Notes under the pieces: model-generated | Databases searched by the model: none | The model's input: the letters and a program-made list of their open reading frames with translations, nothing else | Told to the model about the DNA's origin: nothing | From: Diphasiastrum complanatum | Lineage: Eukaryota; Streptophyta; Lycopodiopsida; Lycopodiales; Lycopodiaceae | NCBI GenBank assembly: GCA_029204225.1 | Contig: CM055092.1 | Coordinates: forward strand, 61,801,535 to 61,865,534 | Reading direction: 5' to 3' | Length of the DNA: 64,000 nt | Translations under genes and position numbers: made by a program | In this document: one piece after another, positions 54,588-64,000 of the stretch | Numbering within the stretch: position 1 is the first letter of the stretch | Layout of the letters: each line of letters opens with the position of its first letter

Positions 54588-57500
54588 ATGACCACTCCTC
54601 AGGGACCTGATCAACCCCAGGAGAGAGGCTTCGACGAACTTGAAACAGAAGCCTTGGCTTACACAAAAGGGAAGGAACCTATGGAAGTAGAAGAACAGGA
54701 ACAGTTCGCCGAAGAACTCGACGAACTGGTTACCAAGGAGCAGTTCCTCCGATTGGTAACAGAGGTGGATGAACTGAAGCTGGCATTAGCCAATTTCAAG
54801 TCCAGTGTGGACGACTCGTTCGCTGAACTCAAAAACTTAATTTTGAGTTCCGCGAAAGGAAGCCTTCCCTCCACTTCTCAGTTATCCCCTTCTCCACTTC
54901 CATCAGTTTCGGGTGAGACTTTACGGTCTCACCCCAGTGTTTTTAAAGATTTAAAGCCTCCTACTTTTAATGGGGAAGAGAAGGATAGAAATGCAGATAT
55001 TCTACAAACCTTCCTCAGCAAATGGAAGAACATTCATGCTCTTAAACAGACCCCTGACCATTTGCAAGCAATTGAGGCCAGTCTTTCTTTAGGGCCTATG
55101 GCCTATAAGTGGTGGTTAAATCTCCAGGAGACTGGGCAGACTCCCCGGTCATGGAAAGCTTTTGAAAAGCTTTCCTAAGAGAATTTCTACCAGAGAATGA
55201 ACTTGATAGAGCCTGGGAAGCCTGGGAAAGAACAGTAATGGACAAGTCCCTCATCCAATATATCTCGCAGTATCGAGAGGCAATTTTAAAGATTAAAAAT
55301 ATGGATGACTATCAAAAAATCAGGGGATTTGTCCGTGGCCTCAAAGATGAATATAAAGTAGAGGTCCAGAGAAACTCGCCTACTACCCTTGAGCAAGCTC
55401 TCAGATATGCTCAAATCTATGATGATTCAGTGGGTAGGAAGAGAGCGAGACTGCAACCACTTTCTGAGCAGCTTCCTCAGAAAGACTTTCAATTTAAAAA
55501 GAAATTTTTAAAAAGAAAGAAAGAAGATAAATTTAAAGGTGAAGCTCCTCAGAAACGCCCTTCACTCATACAGCCCTTAAAACCAGATGATTTTGAGAAA
55601 GCCAAACAAGAACGTTTGTGCTTTGTGTGTATGGGCAAGGGACACACAGTCAGACAGTGTCCCAAGGGGCCTTTCACTAAAAAAGATAAGAAAGATAAAA
55701 AACAAGTTCATCTTGTTCAGACTGTATGTTTCCCCAGTGACTCGGCAGCTTCCGAGATCAAAGTGTATCATGAAGATCATGAACACTGTTGCCAGCTGAC
55801 CTCTGCAATGCTAGCGAGACCCTTCAGCTTTGGGCCGCATGACCTAGTACGTATGCATGGGAAAGTTGGTAACCAGTCAGTAAGAGTCATGGTTGATGAT
55901 GGGGCAACCCATAATTTCATCAACCACACCCTGGTTAAAAAGCTTAAACTACCAGAAGTACCTAGTCAGCATAGGTACATAGTTTCATTAGCTAAGGGTG
56001 AAGATAAAAAAATATGGGAAACTATGGTAAGTAAGTTAAATCTTGGTATTCAGGGGTACCAAGATCAAATAAACTTTCAGATAATGCACCTGGATCGAAC
56101 AGACATTGTTCTCGGGAGAGATTGGCTCTACAGTTTAGGACCTTCCCTCCACAGAAACTATCAGGAGAACACCCTCAGCTTTCAGTATAAAGGCCGAGAG
56201 ATCCAGTTGCATGGGGAGCATGATGTTCCCAACAGCCCTATGGTCTGCAGTTCAGAGCTCTGTCAGCTAATCGGAGACGAAGACCATCAGGTATTCTTAT
56301 GTGACTTTCAGTTTATTCCTGAAGTTTCTATTTCCAGTTCTATTCAGCAGAAAATCAGTAAATTAGAAACTTTATTGTCTAAATTTAAAGATGTTTTTCC
56401 TGAAGATTTGCCACATGGTTTACCACCTAGCAGAGAGGTAGATCATGTAATAAACCTAGTACCAGGTACAGCACCTGTTTCTAAACCTCCGTATCGGGTC
56501 AGCCGAACAGAGGATGAAGAAATAACTAGGCAGTTAACAGACTATCTTGGGAAAGGCCAAATTCAGACCAGTAGTTCACCATGGGCCTCACCAGTCCTAT
56601 TGGTGAAAAAGAAGGAGGGGTCTATGCGTCTTTGCGTAGATTACAGAGCCCTCAATAAAGTCACAATTAAGAATAAATACCCTATGCCTCGGGCAGACGA
56701 GTTGTTTGATCAACTCGACGGGGCTAAGTTTTTCAGCAAAATAGACCTCAGATCGGGATATCATCAAGTCTGTATAAACTCGGAAGATGTCTCGAAAACA
56801 GCTTTTAGGACTCGTCACGGTCATTATGAGTTTAAGGTGATGCCATTTGGGCTCACAAATGCTCCAGCTACCTTTATGACCTTGATGAACAGTGTCCTCA
56901 GACCATACTTGGGTAAATTTGTAGTCGTATTTTTAGATGACATCCTCGTTTACAGCAAAACCAGGAAGGAGCATCTAAAACACCTCAGAAAGCATAGGCT
57001 TTATGCTAAACAATCCAAGTGTGAATTCTTCGTTGAAGAAGTAGCATATTTGGGTCACATTATCTCTTCAGATGGGATTAAGATGGACCCAAATAAGGTT
57101 AAAGCCATACTCAGTTGGCTGAGACCTCAGAATATTTTGGAACTTCAAATCTTTCTTGGTCTAGCGGGATATTACAGACGATTTGTCAAGGAATATGCTC
57201 AGATAGCAGTCCCTATGACAAATCTCCTTAAGGGGAAGGGAAAGGAGTTCATTTGGGAGTCCGCACAACAGGAGAGCTTTGATGCTCTCAAAACAGCCTT
57301 AGCTACAGCACCAGTTTTAAAGGTCGTCGACCCCAATCAGCCATTTGTGGTCGAAACAGAGGCTAGCGACTTTGCAGTAGGTGCTGTGCTAACTCAGGGT
57401 GGACGACCAGTTGCCTTCGAGAGTAAAAAACTCGAGCCAGCACAGACTAGGTATAGTGCCTATGAAAAGGAACTCTTTTCTATAGTCCATGCCCTTAAGA

Positions 57501-57850
57501 CTTGGAGGCATTATTTGTATGGTGCCAACTTTGAGGTCCTGACAGACCATGAGAGTCTCAGATACCTTTGCAATCAACCTGAGCTTAGAGGTCGGAAAGC
57601 TCGTTGGGCAGAGTTGATGCAAGAGTTTGACATGTCTATCAGATATAGGCGTGGAAAATTCAATACAGTAGCAGATGCCCTTAGCAGAATGCCTATGATA
57701 AACGAGCTGAGTTTTACTCAGATTCGTAATGAGTTACTCGAGTCCTTGAGAGGGAAATGCCAGTATGATGCATTCTTCTCTATTATCTGGAACTCAGTCC
57801 AGAACAGACAGTTACAGACTCCAGAACCAGTTCCCGGGGCTATACCAGTT
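54588..57850 (+). pseudogene. G4 Gag-protease-RT-RNase H
   Basis: ATG 54588 opens the Gag N-terminus (acidic, coiled). The Gag core SLSLGPMAYKWWLNLQE is followed by a 1-base loss near 55165; the text goes on in the frame of 55169 ([20 protein letters not shown]) and stays open to 57973. Order: Gag tail, zinc knuckle [14 protein letters not shown], protease [12 protein letters not shown] (D-D-G rather than the commoner D-S-G), RT ([33 protein letters not shown], catalytic [11 protein letters not shown]), RNase H ([37 protein letters not shown]). Beside HLKHLR an in-frame loss of about seven to nine residues has occurred in RT. A second frameshift lies near 57845, in an acidic linker. Confidence 0.94.
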
Positions 57851-59342
57851 CATCCAAGAATACGGCAGCTTCCGTTGAGGATGATGATGAGTCCGAGTAT
57901 ACGTCGTCAGATGACGTTGAGGATTCTGAGCCTGTATTACCCAAGCAAACCCCAGTGGTTGAGGGTCAGTTGACTCAAGGATTCAAATGGAAACAGTATT
58001 CCATTCAGGATGAGTACTTGCTCTATAGAGATAGAGTATGTGTCCCCAATTCAGAGGATTATAGGCAGCAGGTCCTATATGAATGTCATGACAATCCTAG
58101 CGCGGGACACCCAGGCATACAGAAGACCTATGAGCTTCTTCGTAGGCAATTTTTCTGGCCCAGTATGAAAAAGGACGTCCACCAGTATGTAACCAGTTGC
58201 CAGAAATGTCAAGTAAATAAAGCAGAGCGTTTAAAGGCAGGAGGGTTGTTGCATCCCTTAGAAATACCAGCTGGTAAATGGGAGAGTATCTCCATGGATT
58301 TTATAGTAGGCCTGCCTAAAACCCAAAAGGGTAATGACGCTATATGGGTCACAGTTGACCGTCTGACCAAAATGGCTCATTTTATTCCGACCAAAGAGCT
58401 CCAGAGTTAGCGAGGTTGTTTGTAGACGGGCTATTTAAATTGTACGGTCTACCTTCCGGCATAGTCAGCGACTACGACAGTAAGTTTACTGGAAATTTTT
58501 GGAAGGCAGTATTCCATCATCTCCATACTAAACTTAATATGAGTACCACCGACCATCCACAGACGGACGGTCAAACAGAAAGGGTAAATCAAGTGCTGGA
58601 GGATATGCTTCGTGCATACGTCAGCAAGAGGCAGACTAATTAGGAGGAGTATCTCTCGATATTAGAGTTTGCTTACAACAGTACCAAACATTCAGCTACG
58701 GGATACAGCCCATTTATGCTGATGTACGGTTTTCAGCCACGCTCACCCACAGCTGTAGGGTTTAAACAAGAAAAAGTTGAAGCAGCCAGAAACTTTTTAG
58801 AAGACCTAAACCAGATGATAGAACATGCTAAGCGTAGCATTAGACAATCCCAGGATCGAGCCAGGCATTATGCAGATCCACACAGACGGGATGTGCAGTT
58901 CTCCACTGGTGAGAAAGTCTACTTGAGAGTCCCAGTTGACTCTAAAACCCTCAAATCAGGAGTGTGTGCTAAGTTGTCTCCAAGGTATTGTGGTCCCTTT
59001 ACCATCAGTAGGAGACTAGGCGAGGTCACCTGTGAACTAGAACTCCCACACAGCAGTAAGGTTTTTCCAGTTTTTCATGTAAGTCAGTTACGAAAAGCCT
59101 TAACCAGATCAGATAATCTGGTAGGGGACAGTGTTCTAGTTCTCCCATTGGATCCTCAACAACCTCCACATGAACCAGAGGAAATTCTTGATAGTAGAGA
59201 GACGCAGACTCGTCATACTCTATACCGAGAATATCTGGTTAAGTGGAATGATCAGCCTGTTGAGAATGCCACTTGGGAAAGAGGCAGCGTCCTTCGCAAG
59301 ATTTTTCCAAACTTTGTCTTAGAGGACCAAGACGGTTCTTAA
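57851..59342 (+). pseudogene. G4 integrase with chromodomain
   Basis: The linker reads [20 protein letters not shown], then the H-H-C-C finger (YECHDNPSAGHPG; SCQKCQVNKAERL). DDE core: SMDFIVGLPK (D), IVSDYDSKFTGNFW (D), HPQTDGQTERVNQVLED (E). Near 58400 a small deletion shifts the frame (IPTKEL to APELARLFV), and at 58641 a TAG replaces TGG (RQTN-stop-EEYL). The C-terminus (KLSPRYCGPFTISRRLGEVT) and chromodomain (EPEEILDSRETQTRHTLYRE, YLVKWNDQPVENATWE) follow to the stop at 59340, twelve bases before the LTR. Confidence 0.93.
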
Positions 59343-59353
59343 GGGGGAGGGAG

Positions 59354-59711
59354 TGTTACGAGCTCGTAACCAGTGCCGAACCCTAGAGAACACAGATAGG
59401 TCAGATACCACAGTCAGGGTCGTGTCCAGTGTACATGACCAACAGGGCAAGACAGTGTGAGTAGTGTGCCCCAGCACGGTCCATAGCCATGGCGGGCCTA
59501 ACACAGCCTAGGGACCCTGTCAGCAGGATAGGGCCCCCAGTTGGGTCCCGACGTGCAGTCGGCCACGTCAGTGCCACGTGGCCGACACTTGGCAGTTGCA
59601 TGCTACCAGTCCTCACACTGGGCTAGGAGGGGCTTACTCTATATCAGGGAGTAGGCAAGGTTGGGTGGATCAGTTAGTGTTTGCCCTACTGGGGTGTTAG
59701 GATCTATTACA
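59354..59711 (+). repeat. G4 3' LTR, 358 bp
   Basis: TGTTACGAGCTCG...GATCTATTACA, followed by the TCTAC target copy. Confidence 0.94.
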
Positions 59712-60040
59712 TCTACCATCCTGATATAGGACTGTGCCTATAGCATAGTCACTGGCATCCGTTTGAAGTACATATGGCTTGTTAGGATCCACTATGTGTA
59801 AAATAGGCGTTGTAGTTACACAGTATTTGAGGTTCTCAAAACTCTGATTCAACTCTTCAGTCCAAGTAACTGGAGGATTGAACTTACTGTGCCAGCTAAC
59901 TTTTTTAGCCCCTCTGAGGACATTCGTCAAGGCCAATGCAATTAATGCATAGTTCAAGATGAATCTATGAAAAAACCCCGTAAAGCCCAAAAAGGACTTA
60001 ACCTCCCGGATGGTTTTAGGGATAGGCCATTCACGTACTT
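59712..60040 (-). pseudogene. G3 RT end and RNase H, upstream part
   Basis: Minus strand: REWPIPKTIREVKSFLGFTG, FFHRFILNYALIALALTNVL, then YVLQTDASDYAIGTVLYQDG, the RT connection and start of RNase H. It is cut by G4 just after QDGR. Upstream it is fused directly to protease sequence, so the RT fingers and palm are missing. Confidence 0.9.
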
Positions 60041-61320
60041 GTATGAAAGTCTAATTTATCCTTATAGGCTTGAATCTCTATTGTTGGACGTGGGACTATC
60101 CGGTCCCAAACTTGGCTTTTTGCTCCATTTGCCAGCTTCACTGTGTATCGGTGGTCACTTTCCCTTGTTTCCACCTTTAGCTTCTGCAACAAATTTGCGT
60201 TGATAAAATTATGTGTGGAACCATCATCAAATAAAATAGTTACGGCTTGGCCACCCACAACCCCCTTCATCCGAATGAGGTCATGAGGGCCAAAAACAGC
60301 CGTATTAAAACAACAATGCTCACACACAGAATTACCAGCAAAGGAAGGATCTACACTAGATATGCTAGAGTTACCTGGCGTCTTAAAAGATGCCCCTTTA
60401 GCTTTCCGTTTCTTTGGACATTCCTTCGTGACATGACCTGGTTCCATGCAATTGAAGCACAGATTGTCGCTTCTGGCTTTCATGAAGGTTTCCTGGTCCA
60501 AGGTAGATCTTTTTTTCGATTTCCCTGAACCTAAAGTCCCTTCCTTTGCCTTATCTTTCGATTTCTTTGGAAAGAAAGGCCTCTTACCCTTTACGTCGGG
60601 CAAGACACTAGTCTCAGGCTTAGCCATCGTACGAGTATCATCGTAGATTCTGGCGAAGCGAACAACATCCTCGAGGGTAAGAGGCTGGTTCCTCCTAACC
60701 TCTAGCTGGTAGTCTCTTGGCAACCCCAGTATAAAATGCAACTTTACTAGCAAAGGATCTAATCTAGTTGCAAAACGAGAATAGACCTCTTGAAATTCTT
60801 GTAAATATTGATCCAAGGGCCGGTTCCCCATATGGATCGTTGCATACTGATGGTAACATTCAAAATCGTCAAGAATAGGAAGGAAGGCCGCCTTAAAGGC
60901 CTTACAAAAATCCTCCCAATTCCTAGGAACTTCAGGCTTACCCCTTATATCTTGCCACTAGGTAAATGCTTTACCTCGCAGATACATGACGGCGAGATTG
61001 ATCTTGTTATCCTCGGATGAATCGCGCATGGAAAAGTGCGAATTCCATCGATCCAGCCATTGCAAGACCGCCTCCTGGGTTCTATCCTTCTTTTCCCCAG
61101 CAAAAACTTCAGGAGTAAACAAGGGTTGATGCACCAATTGCCTTAGCTGCGTCAATTCCTTGAAGTCTTGCTGATCCCGACTGTGCTTAGCTTGCATATC
61201 CACAATCTGTTGCTGTAGACTATTAATAGCCAGCATTAAGGCATCAGGGTCTAAGACAGAGGCAAATACTGTAGCCTCATGAACAGGGGACATAGGCTGT
61301 GTGGTAGGAGTAGGTTCCAT
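60031..61320 (-). pseudogene. G3 Gag and protease
   Basis: ATG 61318-61320 (minus) opens MEPTPTTQPMSPVHEATVFA. A Gln-rich coiled segment (INSLQQQIVDMQAKHSRDQQ) precedes the Gag core. A TAG at 60958-60960 (T-stop-WQDI, TGG expected) interrupts, and the same frame continues from 60831: MGNRPLDQYLQEFQEVYSRF, LPRDYQLEVRRNQPLTLEDV, zinc knuckle CFNCMEPGHVTKEC, protease TILFDDGSTHNFIN. After YKDKLDFH the sequence jumps to the RT connection (junction about 60040). Confidence 0.92.
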
Positions 61321-62236
61321 TTTTTCAAAGAGAAGAGAGGTGAATTAAGAAGAGATGATAGAAGAGAATCAAAAGCTACTCAAGGAAAGGAGATACAAAG
61401 CTACTCTTGCTGTCTCTTCACAAACCAAATGGTATTGTCCATGGCTGCCAAATGGAATAAGAGAGAGCAAGAGGAGGATGCACCACCACCTCCACCTCTA
61501 ATTCAGAAGAAAAAACCATGCATAGGAGAGGTATGCCTCCCTCTCCATGCTTACCTACAAACTACCAAGTGGCCATACCTTGCCACTTTGGCACCACAGT
61601 AGCATAGTGGCCACCGACCAGAATTCTAGCCAGTAGGCAGCCAGATCCCCCTTCACCCTCAGCGCTGGCTACATTCCATTTTTGGAATGTTTAATTCAAA
61701 ATTAAGGCTCCCTCGCTGTTTTCCAACGGAACCTGGTCAAAAGCGACTTATTTGACATTTCTGGCCCGTGAAACAGTGATTTGAGCCTCCAATCGGGAGC
61801 GGAACAGGTTTCCGCTTGAAGGAGCCACCTGTCCTGACCCGGACAATGCCATGTGGCATCGCTAAGCAGGATCCAATACAAAGTTTTTAGATGTATACTC
61901 CATCGCTGCTCAGACAGCGAGCAACTACCCGTTACCTTATTTGCGTTGGGAGGGTTTTCCTTGACACTGCCCGTTACCTCAACGTTGAGCGGAAATGATA
62001 GTTGAGGAGGCCTGCCACCTATCCGCTTCTGGACAGTTCACGTGGCTCACTGCAAAGGGCCCCACACTGTTTTTTTTTTTAAATTTTCATCCAAAAAACA
62101 AAAAACAGCGAAGAAGGATCAACACACAAAAGTGCATAAAAAAACCCGATTTAAGCCCGTTTTGAATTCCGTCAGAAGCATCATAAAATACAAGAAATCT
62201 ACTACGGATCAACGCACCTGCTTTTAGCATGCAGTG
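61321..62236 (-). other. G3 untranslated leader
   Basis: About 915 bases between primer site and Gag; no supported ORF. A T-run lies at 62071-62080. Confidence 0.7.
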
Positions 62237-62248
62237 GCTCTGATACCA
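62237..62248 (-). other. Primer binding site (G3)
   Basis: The minus strand reads TGGTATCAGAGC, two bases from the LTR. It sets the orientation. Confidence 0.93.
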
Positions 62249-62250
62249 TA

Positions 62251-62698
62251 TGTTACCAACTTACTTACTGCAAACCTCCAGGTGCCGGTTAACCACAAGA
62301 GACCGAACGGTTCATGTTCCACCCCGCCATAGGACCTAATCCGGGTCCACCCACCGTGCCCTGGCCTGTGACCGTATCAAGCTGGATCTGACCTCCATCC
62401 CAGACGGCGTCCCATACCACCGCCCAGGCTCTCAGCCATCTCCTGCCTCACGCTAGCAACACATCCTGGCCGTGCACACACTCTCCATCCACCTCCTCCT
62501 AGGTAGACAGAATGGATGGCAAATGAGTCCTCCTCCCCTTGTATACCTCCAAGGAGAGAGACTCCAAGCCATGTGCACTCCTGGATCATGACACGTGGCA
62601 ACCATGCAGGTTCATGAGTCACCGGTCAAGTCTACAGGCCCAGTCATCGTCCAGTCTCAAGTCTGGGTTTGGGACCCAAGAGAGTTGGGTCCCTAACA
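62251..62698 (-). repeat. G3 5' LTR, 448 bp
   Basis: TGTTACCAAC...CCCTAACA on the + strand, followed by the ATTTG target copy. It lacks the small duplication seen in the partner LTR. Confidence 0.94.
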
Positions 62699-62703
62699 AT
62701 TTG

Positions 62704-62781
62704 GCCTCTAAGATCTTCCCTGTCCAGCACATACCTTTCCCTTCTAGAAAAGCAACACTAGCTCCAAGGGTTCAATTAGAG
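62704..62781 (-). pseudogene. Gypsy G5, part upstream of the G3 insertion
   Basis: Minus strand: a VALLFREGKV-like phrase and, in a second frame, YVLDREDLRG, which reads straight into QILQQCHDN at 51125 once G3 is removed. A frameshift lies between them. Homology ends near 62780, where family B-like sequence begins. Confidence 0.65.
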
Positions 62782-62930
62782 CATCTGGGCCCTCACAAGG
62801 TCATAATTACGTTACTAGCCTAGTCCGAAATGACGTAGCGTAACCAATAATCTCATACACTGGTCTACTGGATATCCATGTCAAGGACTATTTTGAATCC
62901 CTCATACTGGACATGGACGTCACAATATGT
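62782..62930. repeat. Distant family B-like relic
   Basis: CTGGGCCCTCACAAGGTCAT, AACCAATAATCTCATACACTG, CTGGATATCCATGTCAAGGA and GACATGGACGTCACAA appear in the same order as in 25940-26052 and, more weakly, in the two longer family B copies. Confidence 0.45.
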
Positions 62931-63624
62931 ATGGTGAATAAGCATCTGATCATGGGTGGAGTGGCACAATGACTCATTATTGAACCCGATATTGATTTTT
63001 AAATTCAAATTAAGGTAGAAGATATTTTACAATGGCTGATCAACTATTTGAGCTTCCCACAAAAGATTGAGCTATGACTGTAGATGATCTAATAGAAAGT
63101 CAGCTATTTTTTCTCATTTTAATGAATTTTGGTAGGAAAAGACTGCCTTTATCACCGAATGGGACACCTACACCTAGTGTATTATGCCATTTGGATTCTC
63201 TAATGTACCTGCTTGTTCCATCTCCAACATTCTATTACTATTTGGTGTTTCATGTATTTTTGTTTAATTGATTTGTGTGTGTTTATGGAATGGAATAGAG
63301 TAATTTGAAAATGTTAGAAATATATTGAGATCACAATCAGATTAATTTCATTAGCTTGGTAATATGCTATTGAAATAGGAGTATTGCTTGGTGTTTGTTA
63401 TACATATGTTCATGCACTATCTATTGGACAATAGATTCTACTTTTACTTGGATGGTCGACCTTAAGTATGTATGGTGAACAAAGCCAGTAATCATCGGTA
63501 AACTGGTATTGTTAGAAAGTCATACCCTTTGCATTGACCTTCATATAATGATTTTCTTCGAATATGGTTGGATGTCTTTTCTTGAATCTTAGTTAATATC
63601 TCATTGAGTTTTTTGCAAATGCAG
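62931..63624. pseudogene. Spacer with a small Gypsy RT scrap (about 63138-63230)
   Basis: On the + strand, KTAFITEWDTYT, a TAG, then IMPFGFSNVPACS matches the K-T-A-F ... V-M-P-F-G-L-x-N-A-P-A block of Gypsy RT, with nothing recognisable around it. The rest is AT-rich, ending in a TTTTTTGCAAATGCAG acceptor. Confidence 0.6.
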
Positions 63625-63711
63625 GTCATAGCTACGTTAGCGATCGTGCAGAACATGGTTTTTTCATCCTACTTGTTTCTACTTACAAACAAAGAAGAAT
63701 ACCAACACCTG
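63625..63711 (+). CDS. SLC19-like transporter, downstream exon
   Basis: Eighty-seven bases (29 codons, phase 0 at both ends), bounded by a strong acceptor (GCAAATGCAG) and a CTG|GTATCT donor. It reads VIATLAIVQNMVFSSYLFLL then TNKEEYQHL. The helix ending in (A/V)-(Y/F)-S-S-Y-x-F-x-L followed by a charged x-x-Y-Q-x-(V/L) loop matches the fourth transmembrane segment and next loop of SLC19 carriers, which is the part expected soon after exon 2. One missing exon of roughly 60-75 bases (phase 1 to 0) should lie between. The link to exons 1-2 is by family order and strand. Some 41 kb of mostly retrotransposon DNA separates them. Confidence 0.55.
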
Positions 63712-64000
63712 GTATCTCTTGATCCTTAACTGATGAAATTCAAATGAAAAACAACTCATAGTGGGAGTGGAAATAGTTTAGAGTGTAAGATATCTTCTAC
63801 TAGCCTTTATAGCATGTTGTGCTTTTGATTTTCATGATTTTGATAAAGTGAATAGGCATTTTGAAGTGTATTATGCATGTTATGTTGCTTGCACAATAGT
63901 TTTTTTTGTGTGCATGATCTGCATTCTAAACTGATACCCTTAAATTCACCAAACGATATGGCCAATTTAAAAGAAAGAAGAACAAATTACCACAAGAATG
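63712..64000 (+). other. Window end, presumed carrier intron
   Basis: It starts with a GTATCT donor. AT-rich, no coding frame seen. Remaining carrier exons should lie beyond the window. Confidence 0.4.

Larger units (their letters stand above)
53439..59711 (+). mobile_element. Gypsy chromovirus G4, complete, 6273 bp, inserted in G3
   Basis: LTRs 53439-53785 and 59354-59711 are nearly identical apart from an 11-base difference (GTCAGTGCCAC-like) in a CACGTGGCC context. TCTAC flanks both ends (53434-53438, 59712-59716). Primer site TAGTATCAGAGC (53787-53798, one change from consensus) and purine tract AAGGGGGAGGGAG (59341-59353) are in place. It inserted head-to-head into the RNase H gene of G3. 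Only four or five lesions separate its gag-pol from an open frame, so it is the most recent coding element here. Confidence 0.96.
51126..62698 (-). mobile_element. Gypsy chromovirus G3, complete ends, interrupted by G4
   Basis: LTRs lie at 51126-51598 and 62251-62698. ATTTG flanks both ends (51121-51125, 62699-62703). The primer site is at 62237-62248 and the purine tract AAGGAAGAGGGAA next to 51598 (minus strand). Without G4 (6278 bases including one target copy) it is about 5.3 kb. It encodes Gag, protease, RNase H, integrase and chromodomain remnants but lacks the RT palm. The G5 frame reads across its insertion site: VLDREDLRG (from 62704 on, minus) joins QILQQCHDN. Confidence 0.95.

Noticed and set aside
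55140-55240. Programmed ribosomal frameshift between Gag and Pol in G4
   Set aside because: The shift falls in the middle of the Gag core, not at the Gag-Pol border, so it is a 1-base mutation.

Overview
The window looks like nuclear DNA of a land plant with a large, repeat-rich genome, perhaps a fern, lycophyte or gymnosperm; the sequence alone does not settle which. The reasons are AT-rich intergenic DNA, many LTR retrotransposons primed by the plant initiator-Met tRNA site (TGGTATCAGAGC and variants, on both strands), GA microsatellites and split genes with GT-AG introns. I see no bacterial, organellar, rRNA, tRNA or CRISPR content. No retroelement here has an intact open frame; almost all are broken by stops, frameshifts or deletions.

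The most interesting host feature is a split gene encoding an SLC19-like (reduced folate/thiamine carrier family) membrane protein on the + strand. Exon 1 (22211-22348) and exon 2 (22573-22678) join cleanly and read like the first transmembrane segments of that family. A further exon (63625-63711) reads like the next part. If they belong together, about 41 kb of this window, with most of its nested retrotransposons, is intron.

Layout. 1-4.5 kb: a small coding remnant (SET-like), GA tract, an LTR-like repeat, several degenerate tandem arrays. 4.5-6.4 kb: 5' fragment of a Copia element. 6.4-8.7 kb: a minus-strand LTR-like segment and an unrecognised 319-codon ORF. 8.7-12.4 kb: a Copia element (+), cut inside RT. 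12.6-17.8 kb: a nearly complete Copia element (-). 17.8-22.2 kb: repeat relics, GA tract and minisatellites upstream of the carrier gene. 22.2-22.9 kb: carrier exons. 26-31 kb: a degenerate Gypsy-type element (L1) carrying a solo LTR. 34-47 kb: a related element (L2) hosting a complete non-coding LTR element (D, 35576-40655) and a Copia element (C3). 47-50.5 kb: tandem repeats and a Gypsy gag scrap. 50.5-62.8 kb: a three-level nest, in which Gypsy G4 (+) lies in Gypsy G3 (-), which lies in Gypsy remnant G5 (-). 62.8-64 kb: repeat relics and the last carrier exon.

Target-site duplications were read directly for four insertions: CTTAT (solo LTR), GTTTG (D), ATTTG (G3) and TCTAC (G4). They fix the order of insertion. 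The LTR pairs of D and G4 are nearly identical by eye, so these are the youngest insertions. Older elements carry stops that mostly look like C-to-T (or G-to-A) changes.
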